Shown one piece after another: positions 46,768-57,877 of a stretch of 64,000 nucleotides of DNA. The notes below the pieces were generated by a model. The model was not told the origin of the DNA. It did no database searches and was given only the letters and a program-made list of their open reading frames with translations. Both the position numbers and the translations under genes were made by a program. Source of the stretch: Epiperipatus broadwayi (Eukaryota; Onychophora; Udeonychophora; Euonychophora; Peripatidae); assembly GCA_028023455.1 (NCBI GenBank), contig JAQFVV010000320.1, positions 432,001 to 496,000 of the forward strand, read 5' to 3'. Every line of letters starts with the position of its first letter. Positions within the stretch are counted from its first letter, which is position 1.

Positions 46768-47065
46768 ACAATGGCCTGCTAGTCAGGCAAGAATTTGCTG
46801 CAATTCCCACAATGGAATGCCGGAGTTCGATCCACCCGAAAGCCGAAGCAACAACCAATGTTGCCCTAACAAGCTTATAACAAACAGAAGATGCCGTAAG
46901 CCACTAAAAAGAACTTGCCTTCATCCCAATTTCAATCCAGCTACAGGAACACCATTTTAAAATCATCTCCTAACTAAATAGAACATGCCATAAGCCACCA
47001 AAGAACTCACCATTACAGCTCAGATCTTCAACCCAGCTATAGGAGAACTGTTTTAAAATTAATAA
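46768..47065 (+). repeat. tRNA-headed SINE candidate
   Basis: ATGGCCTGCTAGTCAGGCAA is A-box-like and GCCGGAGTTCGATCCACCC contains a perfect B-box (GTTCGATCC) about 60 bases later, the spacing of a tRNA head. The body has two diverged direct copies of about 85 bases (GCCGTAAGCCACTAAAAAGA ... CCAGCTACAGGAACACCATT). Ends not defined. Confidence 0.5.
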
Positions 47066-47069
47066 AATC

Positions 47070-48675
47070 ACAGAGCTCTGTGTAAAATTCAACATAATCA
47101 TTATTTTCTTCAAAATCAGGTTAGCTAAATATATTATTGTAAACTCATTCTAAATTGTTTTCTAAATAATATTTGAATTCTATAAAATGTAATACTTTTG
47201 CTAATTTTTCTTCAACATTTTGCTATATAGCTTAATCACTGCAGTTATATTTACCTTTCTTTTGCTTATTTTAATTATTATTAATTATGCCTATGTTTCA
47301 AAACGGCATGCATTTAAGCATAGAATATGTTTTTAAAGATATAATTTAAAATCTTCGTATTATTATTTATTATAGCGGCATTTAGCGCTCCATTTCAAAA
47401 TCCTAAGTTATAAATAATGGCGACCCTTTGTGCTCATTATTATTCTGTCATTTAATAAATAATTAATGTAAATATCAAATGTGGCATATAAATCTAAATT
47501 TTCAACCTTTAATTATTATGTTACTAAAGATTAAACTAGCCTGGAGTGTGATCATAAGTATATTTTTCTTATTAAAGTATTCGTAAGTCCCTTAAATATA
47601 CTTCGTCCCTCTTAAGAGTTTATTAGTTATAGATAGGGATAAAGTTTGTCTATATATCTTCCCGTCAGTAGCATATCATATTTCTCATGCTACAGAAGAA
47701 TTGGATCTTTTGATTAGGCTTATAAACTAGTGTTCATTTAATGTACTATGTTTAATTTATAATATACTTCGGCTTGGCAGATGTGGAATTTATTAATATT
47801 TTCTCGTTGTGCTGTTTATATATATATATAAGATGGAGCTACGGTAAGTCCAGCCCATCTTCCTCTATTATGGGTAGTGCAGTAGCTAAGACTGAACTAA
47901 GGGCCAGATTAGCACATAAGTCCCCTACCTCTTATGAACCAAATAAAGGTTCCCTTTTAGCAGCATGACGACCGGTTATTGGGTAAACTGGTGTTGGTCA
48001 CAAAAACCCTAAAAACTATTCTTCTATCCACAGAGAAACTTATTATTATATTTTATTTGTGCCTAGCATGTTAGTAAAATCTCTATAGCCAACTCTACCT
48101 CCATAATATGCAATCTTCGGCATTGAACCGAAGCATTCTTGAAAACCTGTTCGATCTAAAGCTATCTGGGATGCTTTATATGCCCATATTTAATAAATAA
48201 ATTTTATTATAATCACATGTATTATTACGCTTCACTCCAGAATTGGTTTGATTACATGTATAATAGCCACTCAAACTGATGATGAAAGGGCATAACTAAT
48301 AAGTGAATGTAATGATTAATTATATAGCATAATATTTAGCTTCATTAATAGCCACAAACTTATTTTGCCAATGTATCAAGTATTGTTGTACAGATTGCCT
48401 TGATTAATGCTGCTTAGTCTGTGAATAAAAATGCCTGCGTGCATTATCTTTCGCTAAATAATGGTTATAACAATATATATATGAAATGTGTCAATAAATA
48501 TATTTTTAATTCAGCATATATCAGTTTCTGTCTCATTATTAGATCAATCCAATTCATTAATTGATTATAGCTATTCATTAGTAAAGCCCCCATTAATTAA
48601 ATATATTAGATTTTATCTTTGGAATGTCTCTAGTATTTAAGTTGTTTATATAAGTCTTATTGTTTTTTATGATTT
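47070..48675. other. Mixed-composition DNA, no gene supported
   Basis: Two less A+T-rich patches (47820-48010 and 48100-48180) may be parts of one unrecognised repeat. The second contains GTTCGATCT, B-box-like. A 64-codon frame ending at 47968 has no domain. Confidence 0.35.
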
Positions 48676-48885
48676 GCTAGTGGGCTGGGTTAAGAATTAA
48701 TTCTCGCATGCCATCATTGTTATGTTGTCCATTAGGTGTTTGATCTGGGGCTTGGAGAGTGGATTCGAATCCAGGCTGGTCCCTGACTTAAATCTCGGGC
48801 TTGACTGGGTTTGAAGTACATTTTGTGAGTTCCAGCTCGGGTTAGATGGATAAACATGTTTTGACCGGCACAATATATAATAGAA
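48676..48885 (+). repeat. tRNA-headed SINE candidate
   Basis: AGTGGGCTGGGTTAAGAATT (A-box-like) is followed about 85 bases later by GAGAGTGGATTCGAATCCAG, with the B-box core GATTCGAATCC. The less A+T-rich body (GGGCTTGACTGGGTTTGAAG) passes into A+T-rich DNA and an A-run (48916-48930). Consistent with a SINE of about 200 bp plus tail. Confidence 0.5.
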
Positions 48886-49299
48886 AAAATATATTGTTTT
48901 ATCATTAAATATATAATAATAAAAAAAAAGTGATTCCCTTAAGAAAAAACATAGATCCAATCCTTAACCCATTGTCATTTTAGGGTGTTGAATTATTTAA
49001 TACTTATAATACATGACTTTTTTTAAAGTTTTTTAAAAAAACATACAATTTGTCAATTCATTTAAATTTTATTTTTTATTTTTATATTTTAAAAATTGTT
49101 ACATTCTTGACTATTTTACAGTAACTCGATACCAATTTTTTTTCTCTCTTTTCTGGGTGCTTGTAATATTCATATAAATATTCTGGACATTTATATGAAT
49201 ATCTTGATTAACATTAATAGAACTGAATTATTTTAAATTGTGTCTATATCAAGCAGACTTCATCAGAATTTCTACTTTACATTTAAATTTAAATTTTAC

Positions 49300-49410
49300 T
49301 GTTATTTTTATTAATAATAACAAGTCAGATGTCACATGACTTATATATAGCTTGCATTTACAAATATGTAAAATTAAGAGCGTGCTAATAGCTCTAAACA
49401 AGCTTTTTTT
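49300..49410 (-). repeat. Inverted partial unit heading the hammerhead array
   Basis: The reverse complement of this stretch is the start of the first array unit (GCTTGTTTAGAGCTATTAGC, ACATATTTGTAAATGCAAGC, GTCATGTGACATCTGACTTG). With 49421-49530 it forms a nearly perfect hairpin of about 110-bp arms around a 10-base A/T loop. Confidence 0.9.
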
Positions 49411-49727
49411 TTTATTTATATAAAAAGCTTGTTTAGAGCTATTAGCACGCTCTGAATTTTACATATTTGTAAATGCAAGCTATATATAAGTCATGTGACA
49501 TCTGACTTGTTATTATTACTATTATTATTTTGCTGTTGTGGCTTTAGCTAAATTAAAGAGCTAAGCCTACTAATATATGGAGTATCTGAATTAAGTTCAG
49601 GCCCATATGATTTTTTCAGTTGGAGAGCTGACTTTAAAGACATGTAGATGTCTAAAAGTTTCAGATCTTCTTCTAACAATTATCTTTTAGATAAATGCTT
49701 TGCTTGAGTTGGTTTTTTAGATCTAAT

Positions 49728-49783
49728 GTCCCAACTCCTCACTGAAGAGACCCATAGGTCGAAACCGGTCTGGGGATGGGGAC
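49728..49783 (+). ncRNA. Type I hammerhead ribozyme, array unit 1
   Basis: CTGAAGA (49742-49748; N7 is A), stem II GACC/GGTC with loop CATA, GAAA (49761-49764), zero-loop stem III ACCGGT, cleavage after C 49770. Stem I: ACTCCTCA side pairs TGGGGA (one G-U), then an internal loop, then GTCCC pairs GGGAC. All invariant bases present. A stem III with no loop means two copies probably pair to form a dimeric ribozyme, natural in a tandem transcript. Confidence 0.9.
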
Positions 49784-50150
49784 AATCCAAGATAAAAATG
49801 ATTTGAATGCCTTCTCTTGTAGTAGCATTTATCATAAATAAAAAAAAAAGCTTGTTTAGAGCTATTAGCACGCTCTTAATTTTACATATTTGTAAATGCA
49901 AGCTATATATAAGTCATGTGACATCTGACTTGTTATTATTACTATTATTATTTTGCTGTTGTGGCTTTAGCTAAATTAAAGAGCTAAGCCTACTAATATA
50001 TGGAGTATCTGAATTAAGTTCAGGCCCATATGATTTTTTCAGTTGGAGAGCTGACTTTAAAGACATGTAGATGTCTAAAAGTTTCAGATCTTCTTCTAAC
50101 AATTATCTTTTAGATAAATGCTTTGCTTGAGTTGGTTTTTTAGATCTAAT

Positions 50151-50206
50151 GTCCCAACTCCTCACTGAAGAGACCCATAGGTCGAAACCGGTCTGGGGAT
50201 GGGGAC
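50151..50206 (+). ncRNA. Type I hammerhead ribozyme, array unit 2
   Basis: Identical in sequence to unit 1; core CTGAAGA begins at 50165 and the predicted cleavage is after C 50193. One unit apart from its neighbours, so self-cleavage would release monomers of about 423 nucleotides. Confidence 0.9.
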
Positions 50207-50573
50207 AATCCAAGATAAAAATGATTTGAATGCCTTCTCTTGTAGTAGCATTTATCATAAATATAAAAAAAAGCTTGTTTAGAGCTATTAGCACGCTCTT
50301 AATTTTACATATTTGTAAATGCAAGCTATATATAAGTCATGTGACATCTGACTGGTTATTATTACTATTATTATTTTGCTGTTGTGGCTTTAGCTAAATT
50401 AAAGAGCTAAGCCTACTAATATATGGAGTATCTGAATTAAGTTCAGGCCCATATGATTTTTTCAGTTGGAGAGCTGACTTTAAAGACATGTAGATGTCTA
50501 AAAGTTTCAGATCTTCTTCTAACAATTATCTTTTAGATAAATGCTTTGCTTGAGTTGGTTTTTTAGATCTAAT

Positions 50574-50629
50574 GTCCCAACTCCTCACTGAAGAGACCCA
50601 TAGGTCGAAACCGGTCTGGGGATGGGGAC
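50574..50629 (+). ncRNA. Type I hammerhead ribozyme, array unit 3
   Basis: Identical to unit 1; core begins at 50588, cleavage predicted after C 50616. Confidence 0.9.
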
Positions 50630-50995
50630 AATCCAAGATAAAAATGATTTGAATGCCTTCTCTTGTAGTAGCATTTATCATAAATAAAAAAAAAGCTTGT
50701 TTAGAGCTATTAGCACGCTCTTAATTTTACATATTTGTAAATGCAAGCTATATATAAGTCATGTGACATCTGACTTGTTATTATTACTATTATTATTTTG
50801 CTGTTGTGGCTTTAGCTAAATTAAAGAGCTAAGCCTACTAATATATGGAGTATCTGAATTAAGTTCAGGCCCATATGATTTTTTCAGTTGGAGAGCTGAC
50901 TTTAAAGACATGTAGATGTCTAAAAGTTTCAGATCTTCTTCTAACAATTATCTTTTAGATAAATGCTTTGCTTGAGTTGGTTTTTTAGATCTAAT

Positions 50996-51051
50996 GTCCC
51001 AACTCCTCACTGAAGAGACCCATAGGTCGAAACCGGTCTGGGGATGGGGAC
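50996..51051 (+). ncRNA. Type I hammerhead ribozyme, array unit 4
   Basis: Identical to unit 1; core begins at 51010, cleavage predicted after C 51038. Confidence 0.9.
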
Positions 51052-51419
51052 AATCCAAGATAAAAATGATTTGAATGCCTTCTCTTGTAGTAGCATTTAT
51101 CATAAATAAAAAAAAAAAGCTTGTTTAGAGCTATTAGCACGCTCTTAATTTTACATATTTGTAAATGCAAGCTATATATAAGTCATGTGACATCTGACTT
51201 GTTATTATTACTATTATTATTTTGCTGTTGTGGCTTTAGCTAAATTAAAGAGCTAAGCCTACTAATATATGGAGTATCTGAATTAAGTTCAGGCCCATAT
51301 GATTTTTTCAGTTGGAGAGCTGACTTTAAAGACATGTAGATGTCTAAAAGTTTCAGATCTTCTTCTAACAATTATCTTTTAGATAAATGCTTTGCTTGAG
51401 TTGGTTTTTTAGATCTAAT

Positions 51420-51475
51420 GTCCCAACTCCTCACTGAAGAGACCCATAGGTCGAAACCGGTCTGGGGATGGGGAC
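51420..51475 (+). ncRNA. Type I hammerhead ribozyme, array unit 5
   Basis: Identical to unit 1; core begins at 51434, cleavage predicted after C 51462. The last complete ribozyme of the array. Confidence 0.9.
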
Positions 51476-51589
51476 AATCCAAGATAAAAATGATTTGAAT
51501 GCCTTCTCTTGTAGTAGCATTTATCATAAATAAAAAAAAAAAAGCTTGTTTAGAGCTATTAGCACGCTCTTAATTTTACATATGTTATT

Positions 51590-52580
51590 TTTATTAGACA
51601 TTAATCATACTATTATTATTAATAATTGCCACTATTTTATCAATAAATTTTTTTGTCTATTTATTGAATACTTATTTATCATCTCCTTTCTAAATATATT
51701 TACAAAATATTTTAAATAATGTCAGTCTTTTGCCTGGCAGTTGAATAACTAAAGAATAGGATATTACATTCAAATACTTTACTTTAATTAAAGCTGTCAA
51801 TGCCATTTGTTCTTAATATTTTTTATTTTACCATCTTAACATTAAAGTTGCAGGATAATCTTTAATAATCTTTTATAGCATTATAACATAACAAATTTTA
51901 ATCACTTCCATTTGACCACAAACACTCATATTTTAAAGCAAGATCTATTCCTTAATTAGATGAGTGCAGTGGGACAGTGACAGACTAAATTCATAAAATC
52001 ACTTTATGATTGTAATAGATTAAAACTCACTCTGTTATTTCTGGGGCTTAAATGTCACATGATCTTTTAAGAAACTAGTCGTTTAATCACTTTTTTTACA
52101 AGTTCAGTGCACTCTTTTCAACTTCATTTGCTTTTGTTATAATTGCTCTATTTTGAACAATATATATATATTTTGTAATATAAATTTTGTTTATATTTGT
52201 ATAAGCATATTAATACACATTAAAAAGCCATCTGTGTTTTTATATATGAGTGTATATTAAAAAGCATTGCACAATTGGACTGCAGTAAACAATATAATAT
52301 GTATTGTATTCTAATCAAAACTTATAAATAAGATTGACTTGGGGAGAAATATAGTAGATGTCAATTGCAATAATACACATCATAGATTTTATTGAATTAA
52401 ATTAATATGATTTAATTAAGATGAATAATTTATCCAAAATGTGGAGACTCTATATATACACACTTCACATACAGTGGAGACATGATATCCACTAAATTTT
52501 GTGCATAGCTCTCCCTAGTAGATATTGTGTAAAGTGGATTATTATAGTTAACACTTCATTTATAAGTCTTTGATTACAAT
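51590..52580. other. A+T-rich DNA, nothing identified
   Basis: No gene or bounded repeat recognised. Confidence 0.4.
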
Positions 52581-52584
52581 ATAT

Positions 52585-54205
52585 ATTATTTACTCAAAAT
52601 TACCCCAAATTTACAACTCAACCAGACTAGCCACAAAATAAACTCAACCAATGGTTTTATTGCTACAAGCAGACTTCTCAAGTGTAGAGAACTACAAAAT
52701 AACAACATATTTAAACTAAATATTACCCACAATTACACTTACCTCCCATATATCCTTAATATTAAAAGAACTTTTAAATAAGTGAATTGCTTCAGAATCA
52801 TAAATTTTTAATAATAAAGATTCTTTATTTCTTCTTTTTATTTCATTTCTCTCAAAGAAGACAACCTTAGCTTTTTCAGAATTAATAGTGTGGCCTGTAT
52901 CTTTTTTTATGGATATATAAAGCAGAACTAAGATATTTATTTCTAATCCTACTTTTATGTACCTTTATTCTTTCATTTAAGCTCAAACTACTCTGACCTA
53001 TATATATATATCTTCTTACAAAAACAATGGATAATATACACTACTTCAGGAATAGTTCTTCTACCAAAAATTTCCTCCTTTTTATTATTTAATAAATTAT
53101 TCAAAATAATACTCCTTTTCCAAACAATTTTCTTATTTACAAACAAATTACTATTTTTACATACAATTTAAATGGCAAAAAAAAATAAAATCTTATTTTT
53201 CTTTATCATTTACATCATTACAAATATTATTACTATTAAATAAAATACTTTTAACAAATTTTCAGAGTAGCCAACACACAATAATCTTTATATAATTGAC
53301 CTTTTTAAAACAAAGTTACTCCATTAGAATTATTTAATCCCTTATTTCTATAACAATTTCTTAAAGCAGCTATTTCATGAGATCTTAAGAGTTAAGATCT
53401 ATAATTAAACTGATAGCTATCAATCTGTATCTTATAAAATAACTGCTTTAAAAAATTATTATTATAGAAATAAGAGATTCAAAAATTCTAATGTGGTAGC
53501 TTTGTTTCAAAAAGGTCAATTTTATAAAGATTATTTAAGTGTTGAATTGATTAATAGTAATAACATTTGTAATGATGAAAAGAATAAAGAAAAATATGAT
53601 TTCATTTCTTTGCCATTTAAATTATCTTGTTATAAAATTGTATGTAAAAAATAGTAATTTGTTTGGAAATAAGAAAATTACTTGGTAAAGGGATATTACT
53701 TTGAATAATTTGGTAAATAATATAAAGAAAATTTTTGATAAAAAGACTATTCCTGGAGTAGTGTATATTATCTCTTGTTTGTGTAAGAAGGTGTATATAG
53801 GTGAGTAGTTTGAGCTTAAATAAAAGAATAAAGGTACATAAAAGTAGAGTTAGAAATAAATATTTTAGTTCTGCTTTATGTATTCATGAAAAAATACAGG
53901 TCACACTATTAATTTTGATCAAACTAAAGTTGTCTTTTTTGAGAGAAATGAAATAAAAAGAATTAAAGAATCTTTATTATAAAAATTTGATTCTGAAGCA
54001 ATTAACTTATTTAAAAATTCTTTTACTATTAAGGTATATGAGAAGTGAAATTATAGGTAATGTTTAGTTTAATGTGTTGTTATTTTGTAGTTCTTTTCAC
54101 TTGAGAAGTATGTTTATATCAGTGAAACCATTGGTTGTGTTTTAGAATTTATATCTTGGATAGTCTGGTTGAATTGTGAATTTGGGGTAATTTTGATTAT
54201 TTATT
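52585..54205. mobile_element. 1.6-kb palindrome of a Penelope-like fragment
   Basis: The left half (52585-53390, minus) and right half (53405-54205, plus) are inverted copies of the same 3' end of a Penelope-like element, meeting near 53398. Both match 23232-23735. Outer ends: AATTACCCCAAATTTACAAC at 52600 and its mirror at about 54190. Such head-to-head partial copies are characteristic of Penelope-like insertion. Confidence 0.85.
53440..54060 (+). pseudogene. Penelope-like ORF end with GIY-YIG endonuclease
   Basis: The plus-strand frames read VALFQKGQFYKDYLSVELIN and KYDFISLPFKLSCYKIV (linker after the reverse transcriptase), ITLNNLVNNIKKIFDKKT, GVVYIISCLCKKVYIG (GIY-YIG motif), then GHTINFDQTKVVFFERNEIK. 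A stop directly after the YIG motif and later frameshifts inactivate it. The reverse transcriptase core is absent. The mirror copy on the minus strand (52840-53110) is equally broken. Confidence 0.8.
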
Positions 54206-54209
54206 GTCT

Positions 54210-54580
54210 AGTTTAGCTTTATGCTTTTAATGTTTATATATCATTTATTGTACTTTCCTGTAGGTGTGCAGTATTAATCAACACATACATATAAATATGT
54301 AATACAGACACTTTTTATATGCATATATAAATGTTTTATGCATATACAAATTAAGTTTATAGTATAATCAAACATATTTAAAAAATAAAATAAAAATTGA
54401 AAGAGTGCATTTACATGTTTATATATTATATTCACTGTGTATGTGCTTACTCATTCATATTCATTCAAAAATAACAATAACAACAACAATAATAATATTC
54501 AAACAATGGTAATTGGAATCCAAATTTTTCAACTTTCTCTTAAGGCTAAATCTTCATTTTCTACCTACTTTCCATTTCCT
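54210..54580. other. A+T-rich DNA, nothing identified
   Basis: No gene or bounded repeat recognised. Confidence 0.4.
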
Positions 54581-54604
54581 TAAATACCACAGGTTTTAAA
54601 TCAA

Positions 54605-54835
54605 AATTGATGCTTTTTGTTCCTTGTGCCACAAGGAAGAAGACATGCAACAGCACCTATTATGCATCTGCACAGCTCTGACAAATACCCAAGAAATTAT
54701 GACTAACACATATAGACAAAATAACATCACACTTGATAACCTAATAGAAGCACTCAGTAAAGGTTCAATATTGGCAGCCTGTGGAGCAACTTTTTGTTTA
54801 TATATCTAGTGGTGCACCTGATGTATTTTCTGCTT
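54605..54835 (+). pseudogene. LINE C-terminal zinc-knuckle fragment
   Basis: The open frame reads AFCSLCHKEEDMQQHLLCIC, a C-x2-C-x8-H-x4-C knuckle, then TALTNTQEIM, LDNLIEALSKGSILAACGAT and a stop at 54807. This matches the end of LINE ORF2 proteins, here from a family different from the other fragments in the window. The less A+T-rich DNA after it (to about 54970) may be its 3' UTR. Confidence 0.65.
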
Positions 54836-55276
54836 TGGAAGCAACATCAGAAGGCACCCAGCCACATTGTCTAATACACTTGAATAACTGAAGGTCAGAG
54901 ATGGCAAAATTGCACACCCATATATTTTTGCTGCTACATGGTCACTATTAAAAACCCAAGCCACACCATAACCTCAAACAACCAAATGACTTTTGCTGTA
55001 ACAAAAACAATTTTTTGTCACATGTCTCATTTTCAACACTCTTTTAAACACCATATCTGTGTATTGAATAGTCCAAAAATATATTTAATTCAATCAAAAG
55101 TATTTTAAACTTATGAACTAAACCCTCAGACATTGAAAATAGAACCATAGGCAAATACACAGTTTAGAAGTTTACATTTATCAAACATCTGTCTAACAAT
55201 TTATGAAACTATAGTTTTCAACCATATATTTTTAACAAAGTAACTCTTATGAACAATAAAGTTTGATTTGGAAAAA

Positions 55277-55360
55277 TAATAATAATAGTAATAATAATAA
55301 TAATAGTAATGATGATGATAATGGTGGTGGTGATTATGATGATGATGATGATAATAGAAG
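55277..55360. repeat. Trinucleotide microsatellite (ATA/ATG/GTG)
   Basis: Imperfect AATAATAGT, GATGAT and GGTGGT triplets. The His/Tyr-rich minus-strand frame across it is not a gene. Confidence 0.9.
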
Positions 55361-55539
55361 AATAACACTGTCTTTGTCGTATTTTTACCGATTTCTGTTT
55401 TTTTTAATTTGAATTTTATAGCATTTTCTTGGGTTTTTTTTATAATTTGTACTTTTGATGTAATTTTTTGATATACATTGCCTCGGGCATTTTTATTTGT
55501 CAATTTTCAGCCACTTTTGAATATAAATTTATCACTTGA

Positions 55540-56605
55540 AAGCTTTGGGCCGGTTGTTGATGGTACCGCAGCATCACCTGGTGGTGATTGAGCAGGTCGC
55601 CCACAACTACCAATAAAATTTTTTAAATAAAAAATAAATTTTGTTTAAGCTGTATTATTATATGTAAAATAGAACAAGAATATTATATTGCTAATTGATT
55701 TGTTACAAAATACTACCATGACTTGCAAAACATCTACCTCAAAGTCATTTAATTAACCCCTACTGGGTCGACGGCATAGAAAAAGTAACAAAATAAGAAT
55801 ACCAAATTCTGTACAATTGACTAGGCATCAAATTTGACTATGGTGCACCTTTGGTAATTGGGTGAACTAAAACTTAAAAATTTTATTAAGAATCTTGAAA
55901 TAAAACATATCTATAAAAATTATTAAAGAATAGAATACTATTTGTTATTAATCTTAAATAATTTTTGTAGATACGAATTATAAAATTATACATATAAGAC
56001 ATAACAAATAGGTATTTATCAATTCATTTATTTTTATAAAATAAAATAAGCATTATATTAACAAAAACAAAATAAAAGATAATTCTTTAACAAATTATTA
56101 AACATATAAATACAAACTTAGTTTTACTTTCATATAACTCAAAATAAAAACAAATAATTACAAAAAACTTACACAAAAATTATATTAATATAATATTCTA
56201 ATTAATTTTGTACTTTAAGTTCAATATTACAATCATTTAATATTTTTGTTATATTTATATCTAATAAATCTGACTCCATTCACAATAACCTATTTGTGTG
56301 GGAAAATGTTCTCAACTGTAACAGCTATTAAAAACAATTATCACTCTCGGTTTGAAATAGAAACTCCTTTACATGTTGCGATGACATCATTGGAGCAAAG
56401 AATTAGTAAAATAATTTTAAACCAAGAGCAGCAAATGTCACACTAATTTCTAATATATATTACTATTATTTATTATTATTTTTGTGTTAAAAATAAAATT
56501 ATATATAAATGTATATCATACTCAATGTTCATATTAATTTATACCTTTAAAAATTATGGTAGTGGTCTGCAATATCTAAAAGGTTGCTGACTGCTGCATT
56601 AAAGT
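55540..56605 (+). mobile_element. hAT transposon remnant, about 1.07 kb
   Basis: Less A+T-rich ends: CTTTGGGCCGGTTGTTGATG, GTCGCCCACAACTACCAATA on the left, and an inverted ATTATGGTAGTGGTCTGCAA, AGGTTGCTGACTGCTG on the right. They share the inverted blocks ACTACCAATAAAATTTTTTA / TAAAAATTATGGTAGT. Between them lie A+T-rich filler and the end of a transposase. Target duplications were not resolved. Confidence 0.65.
56246..56446 (+). pseudogene. hAT transposase C-terminal fragment
   Basis: The open end reads TYLCGKMFSTVTAIKNNYHS, then RFEIETPLHVAMTSLEQRIS and ends QMSH. It matches the hAT dimerisation region (E-x-x-F-S-x-x-T-x-I-K-x-K-Y-R, then an R-V-A-x-S-x-x-x-P-R-I stretch) found at the C-terminus of Charlie/ZBED-like transposases. 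The usual CE-S-FS start is CGKMFS here. The catalytic domain is missing, so it is inactive. Confidence 0.75.
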
Positions 56606-56615
56606 ATAAGGAACT

Positions 56616-56830
56616 GCTATTTTAATATAACTTGAACACTGATTGTACATATGTGTGAGAGATTATGATCTGGATCAACTGATGAGGGCTGGTTTGGCAT
56701 GAAGTACATATATTGGGGATCATCTATCTTTTTCACATGTATGTGATCATGTATGTCAGTTGTTTGAAATGGAATGGTGGATGAATATAGACTGAAAATC
56801 CTAAATGCAAATCCCTCTAGTTACTTATAT
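56616..56830 (+). repeat. Partial copy of the 460-bp hammerhead family
   Basis: Corresponds to the start of the 26168 unit in reverse orientation (GATTGTACATATGTGTGAGA, TTGGGGATCATCTATCTTTT, GAAAATCCTAAATGCAAATC). Truncated at its 5' side; contains the ribozyme region. Confidence 0.75.
56670..56718 (+). ncRNA. Decayed hammerhead ribozyme, 460-bp family
   Basis: CTGATGA intact (56679-56685), stem II GGGCT/GGCAT weakened around GGTTT, GAAG (A15.1 to G), stem III TAC/ATA degraded, then TTGGGG against ATCAA for stem I. Probably weak or inactive. Confidence 0.55.
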
Positions 56831-56834
56831 AGAA

Positions 56835-57870
56835 AACATTCAGTACACTAAATGAATACATTAATTATTTGATTTTTACAAATGCTTTCATTGATCTTTA
56901 TAATGTTTTGATATGGGTAAAGGATATGTAGCTATTATTCAACTTTGTTAATGAGTTACACTCTGTAGATAATGTCTGAGATAAAATTTGTTAATGTGCT
57001 GGAAATTATATAAGCTTACTTGTACTGCACCACTTTATTCAGCACTATGAATCTGATAGCATTTTACCAAAATCTAGCTCAGTGCAATTAATTAGTTTAT
57101 GTTTATTAATTTATATCTTTTCATCTGAATTGAAGTCAATGAGTCCTTTAGAATTACATATGCTCATGAAAAGAGTTAATACATTGAGTTTTACATATTT
57201 TATTTTTTCTGTTTTGATGAAATCCTCCATTTCAGGAAGTTTTTATATGCAAGAATTTATGATAATAAGTATATCAATAATGTTGACTCAGATATTTACT
57301 ATCAAGGATATTTTTATTTTGTTAGTTTTTCACCCTATTACATAAAAAAGAAAAACGTTTTTTTTTTTTTTCATAAATACTTTTATGTAAAAAACATCAC
57401 CAACAATGCTTATGTATATGTGAATTAAGATTATTGAAATATTTATTTATTGTCATGTAGATATAATATTAAAAAAACTAAGGCTTAAATTTTTTTTAGT
57501 AGAATGGAAGTTAGTGTTATAGTTTACAATATCAAACGTTTGTTATTAGATATATTTAAAACGTAGAAACTATCGTTCAGATAACATTTATGTGATTGCT
57601 TATTATTTTATAGTACCGATATTATAACCAAATATTCCTTGCCATTATCTGGACAGTGCAAGTAGCAATTGATTTTACTAGAGAGGCTGGTAATAAAAAA
57701 AATATTTAATTATGTAATCCAATCAGAAATTCATATATAATTTAATTAAAATAAAGGAATGACTACTGATTAATTAATTTATAATAATAAGAAATCACAT
57801 ACATAAGAGAATTCAAATATTGTAGTCACATTTTTGTCTATATAAAGTGTAACATATATATATTTAGATA
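56835..57870. other. A+T-rich DNA, nothing identified
   Basis: No gene recognised. An 87-codon open frame at 57082-57345 begins with GTG and has no domain. Confidence 0.4.
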
Positions 57871-57877
57871 TTGTAGC

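Larger units (their letters stand above)
49421..51585 (+). repeat. Tandem array of five 423-bp hammerhead (retrozyme-like) units
   Basis: Units begin (AGCTTGTTTAGAGC) at 49426, 49849, 50272, 50694 and 51118, with a sixth cut off after about 43 bases (51543-51585). Unit lengths 423, 423, 422, 424, 425 differ almost only in an A-tract before each junction. The units are about 99 percent identical, unlike everything else here, so amplification is recent. Each has a type I hammerhead at the same offset (302 bases). Head-to-tail repeats of a few hundred bases with one hammerhead each are the known form of animal retrozymes. Transcription and circular RNA are inferred, not seen. Confidence 0.92.

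Noticed and set aside
48270-48310. CTGATGATGAAAGGG as a hammerhead core
   Set aside because: No stem II can form between CTGATGA and GAAA, and no stem III or UH follows.
49680-50324. Two identical 73-codon minus-strand frames (49680-49901, 50103-50324)
   Set aside because: They are the same chance frame inside successive 423-bp hammerhead units; their duplication reflects the array, not a gene family.
49421-51585. CRISPR array or classical satellite for the tandem repeat
   Set aside because: The units are 423 bp with no variable spacers, and the genome is eukaryotic; the embedded ribozyme explains the structure better than an ordinary satellite.
55201-55503. 100-codon His/Tyr-rich frame on the minus strand
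   Set aside because: Runs through an ATA/ATG/GTG microsatellite; no domain outside it.
57082-57345. 87-codon frame as the PDF signal-peptide exon
   Set aside because: It starts with GTG, lacks a clear signal peptide with a cleavage site, and no donor site in the right phase was seen.
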